Positions 43,996-55,455 of a DNA stretch of 64,000 nucleotides are shown here, in pieces. The position numbers were made by a program, and so were the translations under genes. The DNA is from Dryocosmus kuriphilus (taxonomy: Eukaryota > Arthropoda > Insecta > Hymenoptera > Cynipidae): the NCBI GenBank assembly GCA_038277395.1, contig CM076197.1:27917564-27981563 (forward strand). The letters run 5' to 3'. Every line of letters begins with the position of its first letter. Position 1 is the first letter of the stretch. Below the pieces are notes generated by a model. That model saw nothing but the letters and a program-made list of their open reading frames with translations, had not been told where the DNA came from and did no database searches.

Positions 43996-44378
43996 AAAAA
44001 ACATTCCAAATGTAAATTTGGGAGGGGAGAATTACGCTTACGTATAAAGTCATCAAAAAACAAGCCAAATCCTGCGCATTCGCTTAGTTGAGAGGTGTCA
44101 GTGGGCAATACTTGTCAATTCCTGTTTAATAAGTCGCTCGATATACGAGTGCTTTCTGTCGTTTAGTTTCAGTCTTCCTGGACTCAAAATTCCCTAGTCC
44201 ACGAAGACAAACTAAAGGACAGAAAGGACTCGTACATCGAACGACTTATTAGACAGGAATTGCCAAGTCTTGCCCACTGACACTTCTCAACTAAGCGAAT
44301 GCGCAAGATTTGCTTTTTTAAAATGACTTTATACGGAAACGTAATTCCCCCCTCCCAAAACATTTGGAATATTTTTTG
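43996..44378. mobile_element. Foldback MITE, about 185 bp arms
   Basis: The left arm 43996-44183 (AAAAAACATTCCAAATGT, TGCGCATTCGCTTAGTTGAG, TTTCTGTCGTTTAGTTTC) is the inverted copy of 44195-44378 (GAAACTAAAGGACAGAAA-like, CTCAACTAAGCGAATGCGCA, CATTTGGAATATTTTTT). The loop is only a few bases to tens of bases, so the whole element can form one long hairpin. No coding capacity. Confidence 0.82.
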
Positions 44379-44879
44379 GGGGGATTTGGATATTTTTTGG
44401 AAAAATATAGATCACAGTCATACTTTATCGCTTGATTTACAGTCATTATTATCTTGTCCAAACAGAATGATTCTAGTTAAATATTTTTAGGATTCAGTGA
44501 GGTACGATCAACATTTGATAATGAGACTATAATAATTTATCTTTTTCCACTAAAAACCTGCACAGAAATAGTCGAACAGCGATTTAAGCTTCGATTTTAT
44601 TTGAATTACACGCCCCTTAACCTTTACATACCTTTTATTGACACAGTTATCAACTTAAAATTAGTGCGATTGACACTATTACACCCTCAATTGTCACAAT
44701 GACGAAAATGATTAGATATCCGACGATCTTGATTGAATTTTATCACCACTGGTAGCTCAAACGTATTATTCAATACGAGAATACTTTTTGCAATACACTT
44801 TGACATGTAATAACATATAAGTACATATGCTATCCAGAAACAGATTTATGTTTTGAAGGTGTGAACACGATTTCGATAA
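44379..44879. other. AT-rich spacer
   Basis: No coding frame or repeat found. Confidence 0.45.
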
Positions 44880-45145
44880 TGAGAAAGCACAAGTCGGTTA
44901 GGAAGTTTTTTTTTCATTATTTTACGGACCGTGATAAAAAAAAGCTTCCCAAGAATATTTCATCACCATAAAGATTCACGTGAAATCAGCCAAGTCCAAG
45001 ATCGGTCTATAATAAGAAAGCGCAAGACGGTTAGGCAGTTTTTTTTTCATTATTTTACCGACCGCGACAAAAACAAAGCGTCTCAAGAATATTTCATCGC
45101 CATAAAGATTCACGTGAAATCAGCCAAGTCCAAGATAGTAGAATG
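44880..45145. repeat. Direct tandem duplication, about 132 bp, 2 copies
   Basis: GAGAAAGCACAAGTCGGTTA, CATTATTTTACGGACCG and AAGATTCACGTGAAATCAGC at 44880-45010 recur at 45012-45140 with about 10 percent differences. Confidence 0.9.
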
Positions 45146-45961
45146 GACACGTTGACTTTGAAATGGTCAATGCGACTTCCCATGATAATTATGAAGAACT
45201 AAAGTATAAAAGAAACAAAGGTAAGGGTTTTAGAATCATAAATAAATCGAATATTGTGAGCTCATGTGTGTGTGATTTAAATAATACAGAATTATTAATT
45301 TGCTTGTTTAGCAGTGACGACTGTGATCACGTGATCTTAACCTATCCGATTTCTCTATATATTGCATGTCCTTGACACTATCTTCTTTAATTCTCCCCTT
45401 TTGCCAACGACTGTTGGCAATGATGTATTAATTTCCTGAAAATTTTGCATTTTTTAAAAGAAGTTTTTAAATTTTCAATAAGCCATATAGAACTTATGCA
45501 GCACAGTCGATACATTCAAGTATACATTACTAGTATCGAACGGATGTGGATAAATGATTTATGAGCAGTGTTGCCAGACCGTACCATAATTACCGAATCA
45601 TACCATAATTTCGACTTCTGTACCATGCACCATCCATCACGTACCATACAGTTAAAATATACCATAATTTTCCATTTCTATCTGTAAAATATGTTTGAAT
45701 CCATATTAAAGGCATGAAACAAATAGCCGATAAGAGTGGACGATCTAACAACTATTTATCCAATCAGTCCAAACTGTGAACTGTGACATAAGAGAATTGA
45801 CGAATCAAATGTCTGCACTCTGCTTAGTTCATTACACATTTGAATTTGTTTCCTTTCTAACCTATATCGTTCTGAGTTCATTCTGGATAATTTGTTCTTA
45901 CGAATCAGTATGTGTTATGAAGACCAAAAGTGCAATATGAGAAAAAGATATGGTTACTCTT
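45146..45961. other. Spacer with clustered TACCATAA motifs
   Basis: Between 45575 and 45670 the word GTACCATA or ATACCATAA appears about six times, next to TTGCCAGACCG. Short frames at 45163-45375 have no recognised domain. Confidence 0.4.
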
Positions 45962-45974
45962 AAGGTCATATGAC

Positions 45975-47154
45975 GACCCTCCCTGGGCATCACATGACCT
46001 TGTAGTTGGTGGGAAGGTTTAGGGGTCTAATCGGACGTGCGACCTAGAGTAGGTGAACCAGAGGGACTGTATCGTGAGATGCGGCTGCTCTGGGGAACTG
46101 GGGGTCTCTGGTCTGCGGGACCCTGACCAAGAAGCGATCCTTCCAGGGGGTAATGGCAAAGCCTCCTGGAATATCGAGGGCGCGAGTCCTCATGCTCCCA
46201 AGCTAAGATGTGATCGCCGTGTCGAAAGCTGAATGGCACCAGGGTTACCAAATCCTTGAATGCTCCAGTTTGCCCCCTCAATTGAGACGGGCATGGCGGA
46301 GTTTAAAGGAGGTGTCGAAATGGAGACATAGGGATACCAGCTCGAATCCCTTAGTATTCAGACCCTCTTCCTGTAAGCGGGGCTCTGCAGGGAGCAGTCC
46401 TTTAAATCCCCAGCTTCTCACGTGGGGCCCAGTATGGCGAAAAAAGAAAACACAAGTAATAAAAATAAGGGCCCCTCTCAAGGGACTTTATTTATTTATT
46501 TAGTTAACCCATCGATAAAAGGGGATGGCTCCAAAGGGGTCGGCTCCCAAGTAGCGAAGGAAAGAATTACCTGGCAGCCAGGGCTCCTCACAAGGGGTCT
46601 TAGAACTTCATCTGGAGCAATTCCTCTTGCCCGTCATGCAAGTAAGAGGAAAAAGGGCTCCAAGGAGTGATCCTTCCAGGGGTTAATGGCAAAGCCTCCT
46701 TGAATATCGAGGGCGCGAGTCCTTATGCCTCACGTTTTAACCCATCGCCAAAAGGGGACGGCTCCTGAGGGGACGGCGACGGCTCCAAAGTGGCGAAGGA
46801 GAGAATTACCGGGCAGTTAAAGCTCCTCACAAGGAGTCTTAGAACGGACTTCATCTGGAGCAGCTCCTCATGCCCGTCATGCGGGTGGGAGGAGAAGGGG
46901 CTCCAGGAGCACCCCCTTGAACAGGGAGACAGAAGGGTCTAGGGCTCTGAAACCACAGGGCCTGACCTTTGTACACGCATGTGGTGGGACTTGATTCTAC
47001 AACGGGGTGCGGGAAATGCAGTGTGGCACAATGGACTTATAGTCTGAGTGCCGGGGGAGGAGGTGGTTTTAGCGGGTAGGGGCCGTCAGGCCTAGTCCAA
47101 CACTCAGTCCGTCAAAAGGATTTCCACCTCCTCCTCCGCCAAACAAAAAAAAAA
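45975..47154 (+). mobile_element. 5'-truncated non-LTR retrotransposon (3' region, R1-like) with target-site duplication
   Basis: The insert is flanked by a 13-base direct repeat AAGGTCATATGAC (45962-45974 and 47155-47167) and ends in an A-rich tail. The last 180 bases (GTGTGGCACAATGGACTTAT, AACACTCAGTCCGTCAAAAG, TTTCCACCTCCTCCTCC) look like the 3' untranslated end of an R1-clade LINE. The interior has a diverged direct duplication: GATCCTTCCAGGG, GGCAAAGCCTCC, ATATCGAGGGCGCGAGTCC at 46135 and 46668, and AAGCTCCTCACAAGG, CTTAGAAC, CTTCATCTGGAGCA at 46580 and 46825. No open reading frame with a known domain. Distinctly GC-richer than its surroundings. Confidence 0.75.
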
Positions 47155-47156
47155 AA

Positions 47157-47310
47157 GGTCATATGACACTTATTTACGTCATACGATTTCTGCTTTACCG
47201 GCATTTTTCCGCAACAAATTATGTCCACACAAATCGAGATACCGAGTTTTACATTTGTGAAATTTAATAAAAGGCACTAATGAACGTTTGTATACTCCTG
47301 AAAAAATATT
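47157..47310 (+). repeat. Dispersed repeat, second copy (see 41950-42085)
   Basis: Begins within the target site of the preceding LINE; the LINE therefore inserted into an existing copy of this repeat, whose other half would lie before 45975. Confidence 0.45.
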
Positions 47311-47694
47311 TTGAGGTCAGTATGGCATGGCCTTTAAGCAGGAAGTAGGACTGTCTGAAAAATTCGGGAACCGAGAGATATATGATTAATAACTGTACAA
47401 AAGTATAAGCTTTATTACAAAAGTATAAGCTTTATTTTAAAGATAAATGATTCGATCTAAACGAAGCGAAGCAAAGCGAACGACTAAGAATTACTGCATC
47501 GCGTTGGAACGAGTGTGAGAGCAGAACATAAAAGGAACGGAAGCTACAATACGATAGTTACGCTAGAGAGGTAAACACAAACTCAATCGCGAAAACAAAT
47601 CCGATAATTTTGTCGCAAATAAAAATAAATTCAACATTTCCATTTTATTTGGATTTTCTGACCAAGGTCGTAGTAGCATGTTCCGATAGGTTTA
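47311..47694. other. Spacer
   Basis: Contains a short direct repeat AAAAGTATAAGCTTTATT (47398 and 47420). No gene supported. Confidence 0.4.
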
Positions 47695-47835
47695 GACGAT
47701 ACAGTCAAGTTATTTCCTTATCAATCCTCCACACTTGGCTGACATAGCCAACTTATTGCTTCGTCCATCCTACTCAGTTGGTTGACACAGCCAAGTCTTT
47801 GCTCCGTTGATCCTCATGAGTTGACTGACACAGAC
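47695..47835. repeat. Tandem repeat, about 43 bp, 3 copies
   Basis: GATCCTCATGAGTTGACTGA-like units with TTGACACAGCCAA recur at about 47725, 47770 and 47812. The third copy has diverged. Confidence 0.75.
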
Positions 47836-48418
47836 AATTTCGACCTATCCATTAAAAATGGCTGCGTCAATGGGATGAGACCCCAGAGTACAACTAAAAT
47901 AGATACCACAAACTCTTTCGATGTCATGGTTTCTAGTTGTCGATTGAGCTTTTGAAAAGTGCTACAATTATTTTCCAGAATGGACATACGTTTTTGAGAA
48001 ATAACAAGAGTCATACTTTTCTTGCTGATCATCTTCGTATTGCCTATTATTCATGAAATAGAATAAATGAGTGCTTGTTGCTCATACAGAACTTCTTGCA
48101 GTGGAGTCCTACTTAGCTGCATTTTTTTGCGTCATCGTGAAAAGAATTTTATTGAATATCTCATTCAAATAATTTAATTTTAAAATAGAATAAGTTTTGA
48201 AATATTTAAATACGCGACACCGTTTGATAAAGTTTATTTACACGTATTCATTTGAAATAATCATAATAGCATTTTGTTGTCGAGAGTCTAAAGTTATGCT
48301 TATATGCACATTACACATAACTTGTATCCATTGTTCTTGTGGGTTAGAGCCTCACACTGACACTAGTAGTATGTAAAATACCATCCTAGATACTTTATGG
48401 ACTCGGCATTAAGATAGC
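47836..48418. other. AT-rich spacer
   Basis: No coding domain; the 72-residue minus-strand frame at 47814-48032 partly overlaps the tandem repeat and is unsupported. Confidence 0.4.
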
Positions 48419-50132
48419 CCTTTTTCACCATTTTTTTTTCGCGCCACCCCCTAGATTGGTTTCATTTGATGAGAAAATAATTTCTGTAAAGTTTCGATCA
48501 GATAATGACATATAACGTCCCCGGGCTCTTGAATCTTTACATAATTATTTATATTTACAAAAGTCGATTTTATCTGATATCTTCTAAACTATTCATGTTA
48601 TCAAAATAATGATCATATAGAAGTTGTAGATCTCGTCCAGGAACACATCTTCTATAACTTTTTTCCGTATGACTAACGGTTTTCGCAAAAAAAAAAATCC
48701 AAAAAACTAGCGCGAAGAGTTAGTTGCCATAACCTCAATAACACGATTTTTACAAATATGAGACTGGAAGGCGTAATTAAGAAAAAAAACGAGTGCAAAC
48801 TACACGCGGATCTTAAAATCACTTTTCCGAATGCGACCTATGCATTGATTTTTATTTTCAACCACCCCAACCTCTTTCAGCGTGACCCAAAAACCACCCT
48901 CTAAACAATGATCAAGTATTTTGGGGTGTATTGATCGTAAAGATTACTTTTGTGTAGTTTTTTCTTTACAGATCATTTTTAATGGACAAGTAAAATAATT
49001 TCATGTATTTTTTATTAATACTTACTTGTTTAAACAATTTTTATTTGCTTGCCTTATATTTTTACGATTTACCCACCACTGTTTAAACAATTTACATTCG
49101 TTTAAACAAAATTTTTTGAGAAAAAAATATAAAAATTTACACCTTTTTGAGTAACATGAACTGATTGGTTTAATTTCAGAGGTGTAAATTTTTTATATAT
49201 GGTCGAAAAAAATTATTTAAACAAATGTAAATTGTCTAAACAATGGTGGGTAAGGCGTAAAAATACAGACATACCACAATTTTATGAAATTTCTTAACGA
49301 ATTATCAAAAAACTACTTTTCTCTGTCTTATTCCCGTCAAGATACATGTAAGCAATAAAAAATTGTTAAAACAAAAACAAATAAAATTGACTATAGGGAT
49401 TTTTTTTGCCTACCTAGTTTACGTCATTGTAACGATACCTATAATTTACGATAAAATATGACAAAATAATTGTTTAAACGATTATATATTAATAAACGCA
49501 TACCTACATGAAACTTTTCATTTTGTTCATTATAAACGATCGGCTAACGTGAGTTAATGTTTCTTGCGAAGAAAAAACTACACGAAAGTAAAAGTTACGA
49601 CCAATACACCGCAAATTACTTGATCTTCGTTTAGAGGGCGGTTTTCGGGGCATGCCGGAAGAAGATGGGGGTGTAAAAATTCAAGACATAGGTCGCATTC
49701 GGGAACGTGATATTACAAGATGTTTGTAGTTTTCACTCGTGTTATTGAAAATTACACCCTCTAATAACATTTTGTAAAAATGAGGATATTGCGAGTTTAA
49801 GTCAACTAACTGGTGGCGTTAGCTCTTTGGATGTTTTTTTCGAAAAACGTTAGTCTTACGAAAAAAAGTTATAGAGTATAAGATGTGATCCTTGACTAGA
49901 TCTACAACTTTCGCATGATATGTATTTTTATAACATGAATATTTTATACGATATCCCATAAGATTGACTTTTGTAAATATAAATACTTATTTAAATATTC
50001 AAGAGACCGGGACGCGATTTATCCTTATCAGATAGAGCTGAAGCTTCAGAGAAATTATTTTTTCATCAAATGGAATCAATCTAGGAAGTGCAGTGGCGTG
50101 AAAAAAATTCAAAAAAAAAATTTCACCAAGAG
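48419..50132. mobile_element. Large foldback element, about 1.7 kb
   Basis: Bases 48419-48985 (TTTTTCACC, GAGAAAATAATTTCTG, AGTTGTAGATCTCGTCCAGG, GAATGCGACCTATG, GTGTAGTTTTTTCTT) pair inverted with 49560-50132 (AAGAAAAAACTACACGAA, CATAGGTCGCATTC, CTAGATCTACAACTTTCG, CAGAGAAATTATTTTTTC). A second inverted pair lies inside: TTTACCCACCACTGTTTAAA (49066) against TTTAAACAAATG...CAATGGTGGGTAA (49217-49251). The right inner arm is about 240 bp longer. There is no transposase. The pattern is a foldback element or two nested ones. Confidence 0.78.
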
Positions 50133-51470
50133 TAACTAACTAATGGCCACCCTAGTTGACCTATCTATTAGAATTAGACTTAGAGTATTACTGAGTGTAC
50201 AGTAGGTTGAGCACCAGGGTAAGTAATTTGATAAAAACTTGCCAAAAATTCCAACTGCAAATTTTGTGACTCGAAAAGCAATATTTGGTTTTCCCTCTCC
50301 GGAGGTACAGAATTAGTTGCTATAATATGAACGCAGAAGGCCCCTAAAAGTTGTTTTTCAACAATAAGTCGTTCTCTGTTAATTTACCACAAAATACATA
50401 TAACCTTCAAAATTAACTCATCTTTAAAATTATTTATAAAATAAAAAAAAATCGCTACATTGTTACATATATCAAAATTTGAAAAAAGAATCTAGGTTTT
50501 ATTTTTCGAAAAAACAGTCGCATATGTGATTCTTGATTTAAAATGAGTTATTTGTAGTTTTGCGTTCTTTCTTATTTCACTTTTGCTTTAGATAACAATT
50601 CTAATCTTTATTTCATTGTTTAAAAAATTGTCTGCAATTCAATTCGTGGAAATTTTATTAAAAATAAGCTAGCCAGTTATTTTTTGAGATCTATTAACAA
50701 TTCATTTTGCATAAATTTAATTTTTATTTAATTAATTAAATAAATAATTTGTAATGAAACAGCCATCGTTATGAAACAAAAATTTTGACAAATAAAAATG
50801 AATTTTTAACTTCGATTTGTTTTTCAAACTTACAATGGCGTCGTCCATAAATGACGTCACGTTTTTTGAACAATTTCTATACCCCTTATCACCCTTCGTA
50901 ACGAAAAGCGAATCTCCCCCTCCTATTTTAAATCACTTCACGTAACGACTCTATTAAACTAATAGCTACAGTCAATTATTTTGAAGTATTCTCCATCAAA
51001 CTAGTAGAGTTGGAAAAATTGGACTAATAAATTACAAATTGCAATACCTTTTTTATCTATGCATTTGTTTTTAAATTTTAAAGCAACCGTCTACTTTTTG
51101 TCCGTGAATCCACGATTAAGACATATTTCAATTTATAGCTTATAAATGAAATTTTCAAATAATTTTAAATACTTATTCAACACATTAAATTTTGTATTAT
51201 GTAAAATATTTCCATGTGTCCTATGTGTGTTATTTGTAGTTTTATGTAATTTCCTTCACTTTAGATAACATTTATAATTTTTTTTTTTTTGACTAATTTT
51301 TATCATTGACAACTCACATTGTTCCTCAAAAGATTTTCTATAATTCTATTCCTGGAAGTTTAATTAATTTTATTAAAACATTCGCTTTATGCAATTTAAA
51401 TTTATTCAAAACGAATTGTTAATTAACTTTTTAATTAATAACTGGCCAGTTACCTTATTTTTAATAAAAC
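50133..51470. other. Long AT-rich stretch
   Basis: Very AT-rich, with no coding frame over 60 residues. Contains GTCGTCCATAAATGACGTCA at about 50839, a phrase often seen in insect repeats; a single copy, so only noted. Confidence 0.4.
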
Positions 51471-51650
51471 CCCAGTGGGCATAAAAATGCAGGACGTCTT
51501 TACGACATCTTAAAGACATCTTTACGACGTCGCGAAGACGTCCTATGTCCGTGTCTTAAAGATATCTTTAAGACATCTTTAAGAAATGTTAATGTCGCAA
51601 AGATTTCTTTACGTCACCTTTACGACACGGACATTTTTGTGCCCACTGGG
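51471..51650. mobile_element. CCCAGTGGGC-ended MITE, copy 1
   Basis: Ends CCCAGTGGGCATAAAAATG and inverted CATTTTTGTGCCCACTGGG. The interior is made of repeated short inverted words (GACGTC, AAAGACATCTTTA, GACGTCGCGAAGACGTC). 180 bp; flanked by AC on both sides, so a 2-base duplication is possible. It matches copy 2 at 61299-61525 but lacks about 45 bp before the right end. Confidence 0.85.
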
Positions 51651-52194
51651 ACTCCTAGGACTAGAAATGTAGACAATCTTTTTAAAAATAAAATAAGTCG
51701 CCAATGATGAAAATGGATTAAAAATTAAAATTTTTATTTAAAGCGAAAGCGAAATTAGAAAAAACACAAAACTACAAAAAAAAAACCCCTTCAAATAAAG
51801 AATTACATATTTAACTTTTTGTTCAAAAAATAGAACTTGAGATTCTTTTTTTTTTTTGCTGTATTTAACAATGCGATATTTTTCCTAATTTTATCAATCA
51901 TTTTAAAGATTACCCAATCAGTCATTTTCCCGAAAGTTTCCAAAAAGTTTCGGGAAACAACCAGGAAATGTTTCCGTCCAAAAGATGGCATATGCGTCAC
52001 AACAGGGACCGCATATTGACAGAAACAAATGCCTCAACCGTTGAGCGCAACTTGACGCAATAAGACGGAAACAGTTGCTGACATCATAAAATAGTTCCGG
52101 AAATGGGAAGGAAATTTATCGGAAACAGTTTCTCATGCACACAAAGCAGTTCTAGAAATGATACGGAAATTCGATGAAAACGGTTTTTCTTGTA
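51651..52194. repeat. GGAAAC/GTTTCC-rich repeat interrupted by mariner C
   Basis: From about 51920 the words GGAAAC, GGAAATG and GTTTCC recur many times (AAGTTTCCAAAAAGTTTCGG, CGGAAACAGTTGC). The same style resumes past the mariner (ATGTTTCCAACACC at 53156) and recurs at 61560-61825. Probably a dispersed repeat that the mariner split. Confidence 0.5.
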
Positions 52195-53151
52195 CGAGGC
52201 ACGTCCAGAAAGTAAGTGTACTCAATTTATGTAGGCTTCAAAAAAAATTTATTAAAACAAAAACATAGTTGGTTACACTTGTACATATGTAAGTTATTTT
52301 TCGACATAGTCATCATCCCTCTCGATGCAAGTGGTGAGCCGCGGTATCAATTTTTTTATGCCCGCCTCGAAGAAGTCTCCCGCCAGCTCTTTCGCCCACT
52401 TCTCCACCTCCCCCTTCACCTCCTCGTCCGTTGAAAACTTTTTTCCACCCATGTGCACCTTCAGGGAAGTGAAGAGATGGAAATCTGAAGGGGCCGGGTC
52501 AGGGAAATACGGAGGGTGGTTCAAAACGTCCCATCCAAAAGAGTCCAGGAGTTGCTTCGTGGCGTTGGCCGTGTGAGGTTTGGCATTGTCATGCAGCAGG
52601 CAGACTCCCTTCGTCAGCATGCCCCTCCTTTTATTCTGAATCGCCCTTTTCCATTTTTTCAGCGTCTCACAGTATCTTGCCGCGTTGATAGTCTTCCCTC
52701 TGAGGCAGATATTCAATCAAAATTATGCCTTTATGGTCCCAAAACACGGATGCCATGATTTTTTTGGCTGAAATTGTGGTTTTGAATTCCTTGGCGGAGG
52801 GTGACAAGGTGTACGGCCATTTTTAAATTCGCGACGCCACTTGTACACACTCGTACGATTCATAGCTCCATTACCGTAAACAGTTTTCACCTCATTATAA
52901 ATCTCAACTGGAGCTTTTCCCTTCACAATGAGGTAGCGAATGACGGCGCAAATTTCGCACTTGGCGGGAGATACGATTGACATTTTTCGCGAGAGATGCT
53001 ACTGTGTCAAGAGTTTTTAACACACTAACCTCGGATTGGTCTCGTTTTGAAGGGGAGGGGTCAGGCTACGCGGCAGTGTTGCCAACATGTCGAAAAAGTA
53101 TTCCCTACAGCTGTGAGAGTACCAGTACACTTACTTTCTGGGCGTGCCTCG
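52195..53151 (-). mobile_element. mariner element (copy C), internally deleted
   Basis: Ends CGAGGCACGTCCAGAAAGTA (52195) and inverted TACTTTCTGGGCGTGCCTCG (to 53151), with TA duplications at 52193-52194 and 53152-53153. 957 bp, about 320 bp shorter than copy B of the same subfamily. Confidence 0.93.
52294..52983 (-). pseudogene. mariner transposase, copy C
   Basis: The N-terminus MSIVSPAKCEICAVIRYLIV to YKWRREFKNGRT (52983-52815) jumps directly into a shifted frame of the region after the first catalytic Asp, which is therefore deleted together with about 100 residues. The frame resumes at 52716 (GKTINAARYCETLKKWKRAI), has the second Asp (LLHDNAKPHTA, intact unlike copy B) and the third (PAPSDFHLF), and ends with the natural C-terminus ERDDDYVEK and TAA at 52294. 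Non-functional. Confidence 0.92.
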
Positions 53152-53446
53152 TAAATGTTTCCAACACCAATGATGCAAGAAGCAAACAACATGTAATGTA
53201 AATTTTAAGGAATTATTCAGAAATATTATCAATTAATTCGTTTCCCGCTCATTTAGAGCAATTTCACATCACACTTTCCGGATATTTTTCGGAATTTTTG
53301 ATATTAATAAAATTACTAGCAAGTGGGTGAAAAAGTTTTATATTTTGAAGAAATGTTGTACATTTATCATGGCACTATTACAGCGTATAAGATATTTTAG
53401 AGGAACTTGAAATTTGCGATGTTTGCTGAATTAGTCGTATGGCGGA

Positions 53447-55060
53447 TCACGCATACAACTCTCCAGCTTCCTGTTCAAGGTTATTTCGGTTTCCCGGTTG
53501 CCCAGGGTGCCTGCCTCTTCGGTTAATCAGAATCTGCTTCATAGATTTTAGTGCACCCATGACCCAGTGTTGATAATCTTTGGCAGATGGCTTTGTATAA
53601 AATTGTGATGTGGAAATTGCACCTGTAACATCAAAAAAAGGAGCGATTATGATAAAGCATGTCACACATTGGTTACTTTGGGAAATATTCTCAATAAAAA
53701 AACAAATATTTCGGAACTTGAAGACAGCTTCATGTAATTATTTTGAATAATAATGAAAAATCTTGTGAATCGATAAGTGTGTTTGTAAAATTAATTTAAA
53801 AGCGCGACTGTTTCTCATAGTAGTTAATTCATTATTTTCTCACATGATGATGAATGTTATACTTACGAAATATTCCTCTACAAAGAGCTGTGTTGAAAAA
53901 TGTCAAAGTCCCGTTTCACTCTTGACCGCACCATGAAAAGCGCTGGGCTAGTTCACATGTCATGCTTTCTTTGACACGTGCATGTATGCCATCCTTAGCA
54001 GACGTTCCTTTGAAAAATTTTAAGTAAGACACCTAAAAAAGAAACTTGATAAGAACTTCTCTGTACGGATATGATGGGGTGTTGTAAAACTAATACTAAC
54101 TGCAGCTTTATATTCTTCCGAATCAAACACCAAAGCTTGTAGCTCTAAAGGAGTCCTGAATGGCAAGAAGTTTGGCTTTTGTGGCATCTCGGCAGTCTGT
54201 AGGTAGTGGTTTTTAAGGAAGTTTACGTCCGCTCGTATTCGACTAGAAATAAGAAAGAAAGAAACAAGTTAGTTTCATTGTCAGTACTGCTATGAAACGT
54301 TGGTGCCTTGATTGACCCAGCTTTACTAACCTGACCTCGGTTACGTGAAGTAACCATAGGTCATAAACGTCTTTAGTAGAAGGATTTTCGAGCCTCTCTG
54401 GCAAAACAAGTTGCTAATGCTGAGGTTGGGCTGGCTCTTGAACGCGTTCGTCTATTGCATCTCCTTGTTGAAGTCCTTGTGGTTGTAGGGGCTGAATTCC
54501 TTGAATCCTTTGAGCTTAGTGGTGCTGGAGTTCTTGTGCTTGCACATCTTCCCTGATTTCCGAAGAATTACGGTCATTATGATCACGGTCATCATTCATG
54601 TATTGGGTTTCGTTGTTATCCAGGATATCATTGTTGCGTGGATCATCGCTAACGTCATCATCATCTTCAGTTTCTACCCCGGTACTTTCAGATGAATTCT
54701 CTTCATTGGAAACTTCACTGTCCGATTCTTCACTAGAAGAGCGGATATTCTGGCCTGTACATAAAATTAACATTTCAAAATTTGCTTCGTTTGCATGTAT
54801 TAAATAGATCCGTGTAAGAAAGTTACTTGATTTTCGTCCGCTTCCGTTTTTGGTGACAGTCCTCTGTTTTTTGTTTCCTGTCGAACTTTCTTTGGCCATG
54901 TTCTTCCTTTTATCGAATGCTGTTTTCATGTCATGCTGGGTGTTTCCAAATACCTTGACGGAAGCTTGGCGTTTCTTGATTGCCGGCTGCGATCAATATT
55001 ATTTTGGCTCACAGAGCTGCCTTGCATTTGGCTGCCTTGCATTTGACTGAAAAAATACAA
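53447..55060 (-). pseudogene. Multi-exon companion ORF of the CACTA-like element (unrecognised)
   Basis: Exon-like pieces on the minus strand: about 55052-54833 (MQGSQMQGSSVSQNNIDRSR, then a stop; then KESSTGNKKQRTVTKNGSGR), after a possible intron 54771-54832 an acidic stretch (GVETEDDDDVSDDPRN, to 54516), 54250-54105 (LPFRTPLELQALVFDSEEYK), 54020-53872 (VSYLKFFKGTSAKDGIHARV, then RFSWCGQE, a stop at 53916, NGTLTFFNTALCRGIF, donor GTAAGT), and 53630-53447 (FYTKPSAKDYQHWVMGALKS, then a basic tail and TGA). An acidic linker plus a basic C-terminal module resembles the second ORF or accessory domain beside many insect transposases; a DUF4806-like fold is possible but I cannot confirm it. At least two in-frame stops. 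Confidence 0.45.
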
Positions 55061-55455
55061 CTGTATGAGAAGTTTTTACAGTGCAGTCAAAATTATTATG
55101 AAAGTTTCTATGTGTAAAAAGTATTACAACAATTTTAAAAAGTTCATAAGTGAAAATAATCAAATTATCGATTTATCCCTCCTTAAAGAATTTAATTGAA
55201 TCCATTCACAAGCGGTCCAATATAGAGCATTCACAAATAGGAACTTTGTAAAAAAAGACCATTCGTCAATGGTTCTGAATAGAATTCTTTAAGCCGTGAT
55301 ATGTCATGTTGACACGTACCCTTTTACTGCTGCAGTTTATGCCTGCCCTAAAATTGTTTGTGTAACACTATCAATTGCTTGAAATGCGCATATGTATAAA
55401 CATTTCTGGTATGCACTCGTAACTTCAACATAATAATTGGGATCATGCTAACATC

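Noticed and set aside
44931..45155. 74-residue frame
   Set aside because: Falls inside a direct tandem duplication and repeats the same peptide; no domain.
46027..46670. Overlapping frames on both strands in the GC-rich insert
   Set aside because: The insert is a LINE 3' region with a target duplication; the frames show no RT, RNase H or other domain.
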